From positions 434,001-498,000 of the forward strand of contig CAVRGN010000003.1 in the NCBI GenBank assembly GCA_963720725.1: DNA of 64,000 bases, in the 5' to 3' direction. A program made the position numbers and the translations under genes. Shown piece after piece: positions 8,411 through 19,251 of the stretch. The notes under the pieces are model-generated. The model saw only the letters and a program-made list of their open reading frames with translations, ran no database searches and was not told the origin of the DNA. The stretch is from Benzoatithermus sp963720725. GTDB taxonomy: Bacteria > Pseudomonadota > Alphaproteobacteria > Geminicoccales > Geminicoccaceae. Every line of letters begins with the position of its first letter. Position 1 is the stretch's first letter.

Positions 8411-10723
8411 GTGGCACCACACCTCGAAGGAACATGGCCCTATCAGCGCGAGCAGCCCGAGGTCGTGCTGCTCGGCGCGGAGGCCGGTCAGGCGCCCTCG
8501 CCGTTGCCCCCGGTGCGAATCTTCCTGGGCACCGAGGACGGCCAGTACCGGGCGGAGCGGGTGTTCGTCTGGTCGATCCTGCAGGTCCGGGACCCCGCGC
8601 GCGTCTACGAGATCCACCTGATGAAGAATTTGGCCGGATTCGACCGGCGCGGCTGGCGGACGGGGTTCACCTGCTACCGCTTTGCGATCCCTGATCTCGC
8701 CGGCCAGTCCGGCAAGGCGATCTACAACGACGTCGACCAGATCTACCTCGCCGACCCGGCGCTCCTGTTCGACCTGCCGCTCGACGGCCACGGCTATCTC
8801 GCCATCGACGCGCGCGACACCTCGGTGATGCTGATCGACTGCGCGCGCATGCTGCCCTGGTGGAACCGCGCGGCCGCCTCGCGCCGCGGGGCCAAGGGGC
8901 CGCTCACGCGCAAGCCCGCCGAGGAGCCGGGCCTGTGGGGTGAGCTGGACGGGCACTGGAATGCCCGCGACCTGGAATATGTCGAGGGCCAGACCAAGTG
9001 CCTGCATTACACCGCCCTGCACCAGCAGCCGTGGAATCCGTTCCCCGAAGCCTATTCCTACCATCAGAATCCGCTGGCCTACATCTGGCACGATCTCGAG
9101 CGCGATGCCGACGCGTCCGGCTACGAGCTGTTCACGCGCGACGAGCCCAGCCCGGGCTTCGCCGCCGTGCTCGGGTCGAACCGCCCGGCGGCGGAGGCGG
9201 CACCAGGCCCATTGCTGTCGGCCACGGCAAGCGGTCTCCTGCGCCAGACCGGCGCCGAGAGCCTTCTGGTTACCGGGCTGGCGGGCGCCCAGGATGGCCC
9301 GCTCGGGGCCGCCGCTCCGGAACCGGTGCGCCACGATTTCGGCCGCGCTGGGGGCCGGATGCCGGCAGAACGTCACGACGCCATCCTCGCGACCGGCATC
9401 CTCGAGCGCGTGCCCGGCGCCGACGCGAACTGGGTCTTGCGCGAGCTGTTCGCCGCCGCCGGCCGCGTGCTGGTGCTGCGTGTCGAGGTCGAGGCCGATC
9501 AGGGAGTCGGCAGCGAGGAATGGTGGCGCCGGCGCATCGAGGCGATCGCCGCCCACTACCCGAGGGTGAGCTGGGAGCTGGACGCGGTGCGGCGCCTGGC
9601 GACGGGCTCCGCTGCGGTCGGAACCACCCAGGTACGGCGCGTGGACCCGCCGCGGACGCCGCTGGTGTGGGCGCTCACCGGCGAGAACGAGGCCGCCGAC
9701 CGACAGGTGCGGCGCATCGGCCGCGCCATCGGTGGCCACCTGGAGGAGAAGGCGCTCGCCTACGGCCCCTTGGCGGGCGTGCGCGAACGGATGTTCGCTA
9801 ACTCGATCGGCGGGCTCGATCCGGCGGGATCGGCGGCGCTCCTGCCGCCCTGGCCCGACGTTCTGATCGCCAGCGGCCGCCGCAGCGGGCCCGTCGGCCA
9901 GTGGATCCGCCGCCAATCGGGCGGACGGACCAAGCTCATCCAGCTGGGACGGCCGGGCGGGCCGTTCTCGCTGTTCGACCTGATCGTGGCGACGCCGGAC
10001 GACCGGCTGCCGATCCGCCGCAACGTGCTGCAGGTGGCGGCTCCCCTGAGCGACCCGCCGGCGCCGGCAAACCCCGCCGCGCCGCCGGTCACCGCCATAC
10101 TCCTGTCTGCTCGCCTCGGCCCCTATCGGCTCGACGAGCGGGCGGCGGCGGAGCTGGGCAGGGCTGCGACCCGCGAGGTCGTGCGCCATGGCGGCTCGCT
10201 GGTGGTCGCGGCCGACCCCGCCGTGCCGGATCGGCTGCTCCAGGCCCTGGTCGCCGCCCTGGGCTGCCCCGCCGAGATACTCGACCGGGCTCAAGATCCG
10301 CGACCGGCGATCTTGGGGCGCGCCGAGCGTTTCATCGTCACCGCCGGTGACGGCGAGATGCTCGCCGAGGCCACGCTGACCGGGCGGCCTGTCGCCCTGT
10401 TCGACCTGCCGCGCTGGTACGACGACATCCCGATCGTGAAGCCGCTCGTCGGAGGGCTGCTGTCCCTGCTCGGCGGCGAGACCTACCGCGGCACGCCGCT
10501 GCAACAGCATGTGCCCGGCCGCTTGGTCGACTGGCTGACCACCCGCGGGCTGCTCTATCGTCCGCGCGATCTCGAAGCGTTGCACCGGGCGCTGGAGGCG
10601 CGCGGCCTGGTGGTCAGGCTCGGCGCCGAGACCCCGGTGGCGGCCCCGCGGCCGCTCGACGATCTGCCCCGGGTGGTGGCACGCGTACACGATCTGCTGA
10701 CCGAGGCCGGCCAACCTGTCTGA
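8411..10723 (+). CDS. Multidomain glycosyltransferase fused to ELM1/GtrOC1-like domain
   Basis: About 770 residues from GTG 8411 (GGAG ten bases upstream); TTG 8342 would add 23 basic residues. Three segments can be read. Residues about 30-260 resemble a GT8-like nucleotide-sugar transferase (IFLGTEDGQYRAERVFVWSI; GKAIYNDVDQIYLADPALLF with a DxD-like NDVDQ). The middle part looks like a methyltransferase remnant (HDAILATGILERVPGADANW). The last ~370 residues match the ELM1/DUF1022 family (LVWALTGENEAADRQ; FIVTAGDGEMLAEATLTGRPVA). Likely envelope glycan or LPS modification, given the adjoining lptF-lptG. The acceptor and sugar are unknown. The next gene starts 7 bases after the stop. Confidence 0.75.
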   Translation: MAPHLEGTWPYQREQPEVVLLGAEAGQAPSPLPPVRIFLGTEDGQYRAERVFVWSILQVRDPARVYEIHLMKNLAGFDRRGWRTGFTCYRFAIPDLAGQSGKAIYNDVDQIYLADPALLFDLPLDGHGYLAIDARDTSVMLIDCARMLPWWNRAAASRRGAKGPLTRKPAEEPGLWGELDGHWNARDLEYVEGQTKCLHYTALHQQPWNPFPEAYSYHQNPLAYIWHDLERDADASGYELFTRDEPSPGFAAVLGSNRPAAEAAPGPLLSATASGLLRQTGAESLLVTGLAGAQDGPLGAAAPEPVRHDFGRAGGRMPAERHDAILATGILERVPGADANWVLRELFAAAGRVLVLRVEVEADQGVGSEEWWRRRIEAIAAHYPRVSWELDAVRRLATGSAAVGTTQVRRVDPPRTPLVWALTGENEAADRQVRRIGRAIGGHLEEKALAYGPLAGVRERMFANSIGGLDPAGSAALLPPWPDVLIASGRRSGPVGQWIRRQSGGRTKLIQLGRPGGPFSLFDLIVATPDDRLPIRRNVLQVAAPLSDPPAPANPAAPPVTAILLSARLGPYRLDERAAAELGRAATREVVRHGGSLVVAADPAVPDRLLQALVAALGCPAEILDRAQDPRPAILGRAERFIVTAGDGEMLAEATLTGRPVALFDLPRWYDDIPIVKPLVGGLLSLLGGETYRGTPLQQHVPGRLVDWLTTRGLLYRPRDLEALHRALEARGLVVRLGAETPVAAPRPLDDLPRVVARVHDLLTEAGQPV

Positions 10724-10730
10724 GCCCGGC

Positions 10731-11714
10731 ATGGCCACCGCGACCCAGCCGGGAGGCGACGGTCAAAGGGCATTCCGCCTCGCCCACCTGTCCGACCTGC
10801 ATCTGGGGCCGATGCCACGCGTGACCCCGCGCGCGCTGATGAACCAAAAAGTCCTGGGCTACCTGTCCTGGCAGCGCCGCCGCTACCGCGTGCACCGGCG
10901 CGAGGTACTGGACGCGCTGGTCGAGGACCTGCGCGCCGAGGCGCCCGACCATGTAGCGATCACAGGAGATCTGGTGAACATCTCGCTGCCGGCCGAGTTC
11001 GTGCAGGCCGCGGCCTGGCTGCGGCAGCTGGGAGCACCGGATTCGGTCACGGTCATCCCCGGCAACCACGACGCCTATGTCGAGGTGAAATGGCGTGAGG
11101 CCTGGGCGCACTGGTCCGATTACATGTGCGGCGACGGCGCGGGCAGCGGCCGCGGCGAGAGCGACACTTTCCCGTTCCTGCGCCGCCGCGGGCCCGTGGC
11201 GCTGATCGGCATGTCGACTGCGGTGGCGACGCCGCCCACCTTCGCCACTGGCCGCCTCGGCAGGCGTCAGCTGCGCCAGCTCGAGAACCTGCTGGATTCG
11301 CTGCTGGGCAACCATCCGTGCCGGGTGCTGCTGCTGCACCATCCGCCGGTGGCCACCATGACCGACTATCGGCGTCGTCTGGTCGACGCGGACGAGCTGG
11401 CGGCGGTCCTCGAGCAGCGGCCGGTCGACCTCGTGCTGTGCGGCCATCAGCATATCTTCCAGCTCGGCGGCATGCGGACCGACGGCTCGTCGATCCCGGT
11501 CGTGGGCGCACCCTCGGCCTCGTTGCACGGCGGCGACCGCCACCATGAGGGCGGCTACCTGATCTACGACCTGGAACTCGGGCCCGCCGGCTGGAACATC
11601 GACCTGGAGCTGCGGCGATTCGACCTCGCGACCGGCCGCTTCGCGTCCGTGTTCAAGCGTCGGCTGCAGACCAGCCGCGGCTCGGCCTCCATCCGCCTGG
11701 AAGCGCCGGACTAG
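10731..11714 (+). CDS. Calcineurin-like metallophosphoesterase
   Basis: A 327-residue protein with the complete metallophosphoesterase signature: HLSDLHLG (D-x-H), AITGDLVN (GD), VIPGNHDAY (GNHD), LLLHHPPV and LCGHQHIF (GH-x-H). This is the class III phosphodiesterase/CpdA-like layout. The substrate could be a cyclic nucleotide, a phospholipid or a lipid A precursor and cannot be read from sequence. It starts 7 bases after the glycosyltransferase-ELM1 gene and lies 53 bases ahead of lptF, so it probably belongs to an envelope operon. Confidence 0.88.
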   Translation: MATATQPGGDGQRAFRLAHLSDLHLGPMPRVTPRALMNQKVLGYLSWQRRRYRVHRREVLDALVEDLRAEAPDHVAITGDLVNISLPAEFVQAAAWLRQLGAPDSVTVIPGNHDAYVEVKWREAWAHWSDYMCGDGAGSGRGESDTFPFLRRRGPVALIGMSTAVATPPTFATGRLGRRQLRQLENLLDSLLGNHPCRVLLLHHPPVATMTDYRRRLVDADELAAVLEQRPVDLVLCGHQHIFQLGGMRTDGSSIPVVGAPSASLHGGDRHHEGGYLIYDLELGPAGWNIDLELRRFDLATGRFASVFKRRLQTSRGSASIRLEAPD

Positions 11715-11767
11715 CTCCTGGGGGTACGATCGGGTAACGGTCACCCTCGCGTGGCGGCGGAACGGGC

Positions 11768-12967
11768 ATGTCCATCTACAGCAGGTATCTCCTGGCGCAG
11801 ATCGCGCGGCCGATGGTCACCGCGATCCTGGTGTCCCTGATCGCCCTGCTGGCCGAACGCACCTTGCGCGTGATCGACCTCGTGGTGGGCTGGCGCGGCA
11901 GCCTGTTCGTCGTGTTCGAGATGCTGGGCTACCTCATCCCGCACTATATGGGCCTTGCCCTGCCGGTCGCCTTCTTCCTCGGGATTCTCTTGACCTTCAG
12001 CCGGCTCAGCCGCGAGGGCGAGCTGGCGGCGATCAACGCCTCGGGCGCGGGACTGCCGCAGCTCCTTCGCCCCATTCTCGGCGCGTCGCTGGTCCTGGCC
12101 TTCATCGTGGCGCTCCTGGTGAGCCTGCTGCAGCCCTACGCCCGCTACGCCTACCGCGCCGCGACCTATGCGCTGACCAACGCCTCGTTCACGACACTGC
12201 TTCAGGACGGCCTGTTCACGACCCTGGGAGACACGACCTACATGGTCGACAAGATCTCCGAGGACAAATCGCGCATGACCGGCGTGTTCCTCTACCAGAG
12301 CGGCGAGGGCAAGGACGCGGTGACGATCACCGCCCAGCATGGCGCGGCGGTACGCGAGGGCCCGACGACACCGATCAAGCTGAAGCTCGAGGATGGCCTG
12401 CAGCAGCTGGTACCTGCCGGCAGCGACAAGGCGGCGGCGTCCTCCTCCGGCGAGGTGGTGATCCGTTTCCATGAATTCGAAACCATGCTCACCAACCCGG
12501 ACGAGGGCTTTCGCCCGCGCGGCGAAGACGAGCGCGAGATGACGCTGCCCGAGCTCTGGGCGGCACGGAACGCTCCGCCCGAGCATATCGACCCATGGGA
12601 GATCCAGTCGGAACTCGGCGGGCGCCTGGTGCGGATCCTCTCCCTGCCGCTGCTGCCGCTGATGGCGATTCCGCTGGCGATCGGCCGCGTGCGCGGCCAG
12701 CGCTCCTATGGCCTCGTGCTCGGCTTGGCGATGCTGATTGCCTTCTACCAGCTGCTCCAGATGGGAGAAGCTCTGGCGGACAACGACAAGATCCCGACCT
12801 GGCTCGGCCTTTGGGTGCCGTTCGCGGTGTTCGCGGTGATCTCGAGCTGGATGTTCCTGCGCGCGGCCACCCGGGTGCCGGACCCGCGCATGGGCATCTG
12901 GCTCGACCGACAGTTCGATCGCCTCGGCCGCCTGCTGCCGCGCCGGGCGGCGACGCAGCGCGGATGA
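11768..12967 (+). CDS. lptF: LPS export ABC transporter permease LptF
   Basis: A 399-residue inner-membrane component of the LptB2FG complex that extracts LPS. Begins with IYSRYLLAQIARPMVTAILV as in LptF. Three membrane helices precede a periplasmic beta-jellyroll (residues ~135-270, with FHEFETML), and three helices follow it. LptF sits ahead of LptG with an ATGA stop/start overlap at 12964-12967, indicating translational coupling. YjgP/YjgQ family membership is clear; the F versus G assignment rests on order and the N-terminal sequence. Confidence 0.93.
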   Translation: MSIYSRYLLAQIARPMVTAILVSLIALLAERTLRVIDLVVGWRGSLFVVFEMLGYLIPHYMGLALPVAFFLGILLTFSRLSREGELAAINASGAGLPQLLRPILGASLVLAFIVALLVSLLQPYARYAYRAATYALTNASFTTLLQDGLFTTLGDTTYMVDKISEDKSRMTGVFLYQSGEGKDAVTITAQHGAAVREGPTTPIKLKLEDGLQQLVPAGSDKAAASSSGEVVIRFHEFETMLTNPDEGFRPRGEDEREMTLPELWAARNAPPEHIDPWEIQSELGGRLVRILSLPLLPLMAIPLAIGRVRGQRSYGLVLGLAMLIAFYQLLQMGEALADNDKIPTWLGLWVPFAVFAVISSWMFLRAATRVPDPRMGIWLDRQFDRLGRLLPRRAATQRG

Positions 12968-14058
12968 ACGTCCTCGCGCTCTATCTGAACCGCATGTTCG
13001 GCGTGCGCTTCATGATCGTCCTGTTCGGGATCATCGGGTTCGCCACGGTGATCGACCTGATCGATGTCGGCCCCGAGCTGGCGAGCGCGCCACAAGGCGC
13101 GCTCGCCGCCGGGTTGCGCTATTTCGGCCTTCGGCTACCCATCATGCTATCCGAGCTCATGCCGTTGGCCGCCCTGATCGCGGGGCTCCTGGCCGTTGCC
13201 GACCTTCTGCGGCACCGCGAGCTGATCGTGGTCTGGAGCATCGGGGTCCGTCCGTTGCGGATCCTCAGGATGCTGCTGCCCGCCGGCCTGGCCCTGGTGG
13301 CGGTCAAGTTCGCCGTCGACGATTTCGCCCTGCCTCGGGCGACCACAGAGTTGCGGATCTGGGGCATCGGCGACTATCGCCACCGCGCGACCGACGCCGA
13401 GGCCAGCGGCTTCTACTGGCTCCGCAGCGGCAACGACATCGTCCGCCTGTCGGCGAACGCGATCTCGGTCGGCAAGATCAACGACGTCTCGATCTTCCGC
13501 CGTGGCTCCGATGGCATCCTTACCGAGCGGATCGACGCCGCCTCGGCGACCGACGCTCCCGGAGGCTGGCTGCTGCACGAGGTCACCCGGTCCCGGGTCG
13601 CCGACCGCAGCATCGAGCACCTGCCGACGCTGCGATGGCCGGGCCGGATCGACGTCGCCCGCATCCAGCTCCTGGCGCGGCCGCCGCGCGAGCTCGGGCT
13701 CCTGCAGCTCGAGGACATCGTCGCCAATGGCGGCTACGGCCTGCGAGCCAAGGAGCCCTACTTGACTTGGCTCCACCAACGGATCGCCGGCGCCTTCGTG
13801 CCCATGTTCCTGATGATGCTGGCGTTCGCGCTCGTGCGCCGGTTCAGCCGCACGGCGTCGATCGCGCCCGTGTTCATGACCGCCGTCGGCATCGGCTTCA
13901 CGCTCCTGATCTCCAGCGGCGTCGCCAGCGCCCTGGGCGAGGTCGGCCTGATCCGCCCGGTGCTGGCAGGCTGGGTGCCACCCATTCTGCTCGGCCTGAT
14001 CGTCCTGGCCCTGGCCATGCGCGACGGCGGGCGCGGAACACGCCAGGCCGGCGGCTGA
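12964..14058 (+). CDS. lptG: LPS export ABC transporter permease LptG
   Basis: A 364-residue partner of LptF. Starts NVLALYLNRMFGVRFMIVLFG, has a cytoplasmic coupling segment HRELIVVWSIGVRPLRILRML contacting LptB, a periplasmic domain in the centre, and three C-terminal helices (FVPMFLMMLAFALV; TLLISSGVASALG). LptA, LptB and LptC are not in the window. Its start overlaps the lptF stop. Confidence 0.93.
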   Translation: MNVLALYLNRMFGVRFMIVLFGIIGFATVIDLIDVGPELASAPQGALAAGLRYFGLRLPIMLSELMPLAALIAGLLAVADLLRHRELIVVWSIGVRPLRILRMLLPAGLALVAVKFAVDDFALPRATTELRIWGIGDYRHRATDAEASGFYWLRSGNDIVRLSANAISVGKINDVSIFRRGSDGILTERIDAASATDAPGGWLLHEVTRSRVADRSIEHLPTLRWPGRIDVARIQLLARPPRELGLLQLEDIVANGGYGLRAKEPYLTWLHQRIAGAFVPMFLMMLAFALVRRFSRTASIAPVFMTAVGIGFTLLISSGVASALGEVGLIRPVLAGWVPPILLGLIVLALAMRDGGRGTRQAGG

Positions 14059-14155
14059 GACCCACCCGCCGATCCATTGACACCGGGCCGGTGGGGCGCG
14101 ATCCTGCCGGCAAAGCTCGAGGGCCGCATGCACGGCCGCAGCGCGGGAGGCTGGC

Positions 14156-15436
14156 GTGGGACCGGTACTGCTCACCGACGTCATGGTGTTGGACGCATCA
14201 GGGGCCGAGCCATTTCCCGGCGAGGTGCTCGTCCAAGGCAACCGCATCCGGACCGTCGCCAGGGGACCGAACCAGATCACGCGCGACCAGGCGTCGACCG
14301 TGCTCGACGGCCGGGGCATGACCTTGATGCCGGGCATGGTCGAGGGGCACTGCCACCCGTCCTTCACCGGGGTGTCGATGCCGTTCCATCTCGGCATGAT
14401 TCCGCCTGAGGAGCACACCCTCAAGACCGCAGCCAACGTCAAGCTGCTGCTGGAGAGCGGTTTCACCAGCATCTACTGTGCCGCCTCGGCCAAACCGCGC
14501 CTCGACGTTGTCGTGCGCAACGCGATCAACGCGGGGGAACTGCCGGGCCCGCGCATGCGTGCGGCGAGTCCGGAGCTGGTGGCGACCGGCGGTCTCGGCG
14601 ACGAGCGGCAGCTGCACCTGCATCGGGAGAGCTTCGCACTGATCGCGGACGGGCCCGAGGAGATCCGCCGGGCGGTCCGCACCTGCATCCGCGAGGGCGT
14701 GGACAATATCAAGCTCAACGTCTCGGGCGACGATTTCTACCCTCACGCGCCGGCCGGCTGCACGACCTACATGGACGACGAGGTCCGGATGGCGTGCGAG
14801 ATCGCGCACGAATTCGGCAAGCAGGTCGCGACCCACTCGCGCTCGGCCAACAGCGTCAAGCTGTCGGTCCGCAACGGGGTCGACTGCATCTATCATTGCG
14901 AGTTCGCCGACGAGGAGGCGCTCGACATGATGGAGGCGGCCAGGGACCGCATCTTCCTCGGTCCGGCGGTGGGCCTGCTGCACAACACGGTCTACGAGGC
15001 GGCGCCCTGGGGCATCACGCCCGAGGTGGTCGAGCAGATGGGCATGCGGCGCAACCTCGAACGGACCGCCGAAGTCTATGCCGAAGTCAAGAAGCGCGGC
15101 ATCCGGGTGGTGGTCGGCGGCGATTACGGCTTCGCCTGGACCCCGCAAGGTACCAACGCCCGCGACCTCAAGCACTTCGTCGACCTGTTCGGCTACTCGC
15201 CGATGGACGCCATCGTCTGCGCCACCCGGCACGGAGGCGAGCTGATGCGCATGGGCGGCGAGCTCGGCCAAGTCCGCGAGGGCTTCCTCGCCGATCTGCT
15301 CCTGGTCGACGGCAACCCGCTGGCGGACATCGGGATCATGGCCGACCGCGGCCGGTTCGCGATGATCATGAAGGATGGCGCGATCTACAAGGATCCCCGG
15401 GCATATGCCCGTGACGTGCGGATCGCGGCGGAGTAG
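14156..15436 (+). CDS. Imidazolonepropionase-like amidohydrolase
   Basis: A 426-residue amidohydrolase-superfamily enzyme. Metal-ligand motifs run in the expected order: EGHCHPSF (HxH), a candidate carboxylated lysine in NIKLNVSGDDF, QVATHSRS, IYHCEFADEE, and the late aspartate in GGDYGFAW. The C-terminus has the composite-domain sequence EGFLADLLLVDGNPL. GTG 14156 is preceded by GGGAGG. Probably hydrolyses a cyclic amide, dipeptide or similar substrate in the cytoplasm. It lies 65 bases upstream of a complete CUT2 importer, which suggests a take-up-and-hydrolyse unit; the substrate is not identifiable. Confidence 0.88.
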   Translation: MGPVLLTDVMVLDASGAEPFPGEVLVQGNRIRTVARGPNQITRDQASTVLDGRGMTLMPGMVEGHCHPSFTGVSMPFHLGMIPPEEHTLKTAANVKLLLESGFTSIYCAASAKPRLDVVVRNAINAGELPGPRMRAASPELVATGGLGDERQLHLHRESFALIADGPEEIRRAVRTCIREGVDNIKLNVSGDDFYPHAPAGCTTYMDDEVRMACEIAHEFGKQVATHSRSANSVKLSVRNGVDCIYHCEFADEEALDMMEAARDRIFLGPAVGLLHNTVYEAAPWGITPEVVEQMGMRRNLERTAEVYAEVKKRGIRVVVGGDYGFAWTPQGTNARDLKHFVDLFGYSPMDAIVCATRHGGELMRMGGELGQVREGFLADLLLVDGNPLADIGIMADRGRFAMIMKDGAIYKDPRAYARDVRIAAE

Positions 15437-15500
15437 GAACGGCCGGACAAGGCCGCACACAAACGAGGGCCAAGTGGCCCCAGCGATCGGAGAGGTCCTT

Positions 15501-16643
15501 ATGTTTCTGCTTCGCCGTCTCACGCTTTGCGCTGCCGTCGCGGGCGCGCTGGGCATGGCCGCAGGCGCGGCCCTGGCCAAGCCACCGCAGGTGGTCCAGG
15601 GCCCCGGCTATGAACCGACCTGCTTCGCGCCCTGGAGCGACCAGACCAAGTACTTCCAGTGGCCGGCCAAGGAGGGCCCCTTCCGGATCGCCTTGGTCAA
15701 TGGCTTCGTCGGTAATACTTGGCGAATTCAGATGATCCAGACCGCCAAGGCATTCGCCGAGCAGCCGGGCATCAAGGAAAAGATCAAGGAGTTCAAGGTC
15801 GTTTCGACCGGCACCGACGCCGCGGCGCAGCTTGGCGCCATCGAGGACTTCATCAACCAAGGCTACGACGCGATCGTCACGATCGCGGTGAGCCCCGAGG
15901 GCTTCGATCGCGTCATCAAGTTGGCCGACCGCAACGGTGTCGTGATCGTGCCGTTCGACAACATTCTCGACACCGACGCCGTGATGATGGTCAACGAGGA
16001 CCAGCACGAGATGGGCGTCATGTCCGCCGAATTCCTGCTCAAGGAGCTGGGCGACACCAAGACCGGCAAGGTCCTGGAAGTGCGCGGCCTGCCCGGCAAT
16101 TCGGTCGACCGCGACCGCCATCTCGGCTTCCGCGAGGTCATGGAGAAGGAAGCGCCGGACCTGGAGATCGTCGAGATCGTCGGCAACTGGGACGACGGCA
16201 CGTCGCAGAAGGCCACCGCCGACGCGCTGGCGGTTCACGGCAACTTCGTCGCCGTCTTTACCCAGGGCGGCTCGACCGGCACCGTGCGCGCCTTCCTCGA
16301 CGCCGGCCATCCGATGGTGCCGATGGCGGGCGAGGCCGAGAACGGGTTCCGCAAGCAGATCGCCGAGTTGAAGGACAAGGGCCTCAAGGGTCTTTCCTAC
16401 GGCCAGTCGCCCGGCCTCGTCGCGATCTCGATGAAGGCCGCGATCGCGGCGCTCGAGGGTAACCCGATGCCGCAGCTGATCTCGGTGCCGATCCCGGTCG
16501 CCGACTACACGACATTGGAGGACGGCAAGAACTTCTGGTCGGATCTCAGCGACAATTTCTTCACGCCGAACGAATTTCCGCCTTGCGACGTCAACATCAC
16601 TGCCGTCGAGATCATGGGCAAGAGCGCGGACAACGTGCAGTAG
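15501..16643 (+). CDS. CUT2-type ABC transporter periplasmic binding protein
   Basis: A 380-residue exported protein. ATG 15501 follows GGAGAGG and starts a signal peptide (FLLRRLTLCAAVAGALGMAAGAALA). The mature protein has the Peripla_BP_4 fold: IALVNGFVGNTWRIQMIQTA, GYDAIVTIAVSPEGFDRVI, LEVRGLPGNSVDRDRHLGF. Ribose/xylose/inositol-type family, but the insertion TCFAPWSDQTKYFQW near the mature N-terminus is unlike RbsB. First gene of a four-gene importer; the ligand is unknown. Confidence 0.9.
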   Translation: MFLLRRLTLCAAVAGALGMAAGAALAKPPQVVQGPGYEPTCFAPWSDQTKYFQWPAKEGPFRIALVNGFVGNTWRIQMIQTAKAFAEQPGIKEKIKEFKVVSTGTDAAAQLGAIEDFINQGYDAIVTIAVSPEGFDRVIKLADRNGVVIVPFDNILDTDAVMMVNEDQHEMGVMSAEFLLKELGDTKTGKVLEVRGLPGNSVDRDRHLGFREVMEKEAPDLEIVEIVGNWDDGTSQKATADALAVHGNFVAVFTQGGSTGTVRAFLDAGHPMVPMAGEAENGFRKQIAELKDKGLKGLSYGQSPGLVAISMKAAIAALEGNPMPQLISVPIPVADYTTLEDGKNFWSDLSDNFFTPNEFPPCDVNITAVEIMGKSADNVQ

Positions 16644-16646
16644 GCG

Positions 16647-18205
<1,559 letters not shown>

Positions 18206-18209
<4 letters not shown>

Positions 18210-19246
18210 GCCGGATGGGCGGCGTGCTGGGACGCAATCTCGGGCTTGCCCTGGCCGTCCTGCTCTTCGTGATCTTCTACGGCGTCTACAACTCCCTCCA
18301 CCCCAGGGGCTTCAGCCCGGCGGTGCTGATCCAGAACAGCAACGAGAGCTTCGCCCTGGTCATGGCCGCGATGGCCCAGACCGTGCCCGTGCTGGCCGGC
18401 GGTCTCGACCTTTCGGTGGGTGCGGTGATGACCCTGGTCAACTGCGTCGCCAGCCATGTGCTGGTCGGCTCGCCGGCGATGCTGGTGACCGGCACGGTGG
18501 TCTGCCTCGCGGTCGGCGCGCTCGCCGGCTTCGTCAACGGCTGCATCGTCGTCTACGGCCGGCTGCAGCCGATCATCGCCACGCTCGCCACCGGGGCGGT
18601 CTATCTCGGCATCGCGCTCTATCTCCGTCCGACGCCGGGCGGCGACATCGACGGGGACCTGACCTGGGCGCTGACCAACGACCTCTATGAGCTGGCCGCG
18701 ACCTATGGCTGGTTCGACGGCGGGGATGCGCCTTGGTTCCAGCCGGTGGCCTGGATTCCCGTGCCGCTGATCCTGGCCGTGCTGGTCGTCGTGCTGGTGT
18801 GGCTGCCCTTTCGCGCCACGGTCACCGGCCGCAACGTTTATGCCGTGGGCTCGAGCGAGCCGGCCGCCTACATGTCGGGGCTTGCCATCGATCAGGCCCG
18901 CCTGGCCGCGTTCACGCTCGCCGGCTTCTTCGCCGGCGTGGGCGGGCTCTATCTCGCGATCCAGACCTCGAGCGGCAATGCCGACGTGCCCCAGGCCGGC
19001 GGCTACACCCTGAACTCGATCGCCGCCGTCGTGATCGGCGGGACGGTGCTCACCGGCGGCAGCGGCGGGGCGGTGGGCTCCCTGATCGGCGCGTTGGTGA
19101 TCCGCGCCATCTCGTTCAATTTCCGGATCTTCGACGTGCCGCCGCTGCTGCAGCCGCTGTTCGAGGGCCTCGTGCTCCTGGCCGCGGTCTCGGTCGGTGC
19201 GAGCCGCGTCTTTCGCGTGCGCAACCGCCTGCAGCTTCTGGGTTGA
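18206..19246 (+). CDS. CUT2-type ABC transporter permease, first
   Basis: A 346-residue inner-membrane permease of the RbsC/BPD_transp_2 family. Typical segments: VPVLAGGLDLSVGAVMTLVN, LQPIIATLATGAVYLGIALY, GRNVYAVGSSEPAAYMSGL and IAAVVIGGTVLTGGSGGAVG. A large periplasmic loop (PTPGGDIDGDLTWALTNDLY) separates the middle helices. GTG start overlaps the ATPase stop. Works as a heterodimer with the next permease. Confidence 0.92.
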
Positions 19247-19251
19247 CGCCG

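Noticed and set aside
6305..10738. A 1477-codon open frame on the minus strand
   Set aside because: Only its C-terminal 607 codons (TypA) are protein-like; the upstream part is antisense to the glycosyltransferase-ELM1 gene and reflects high GC with few stops.
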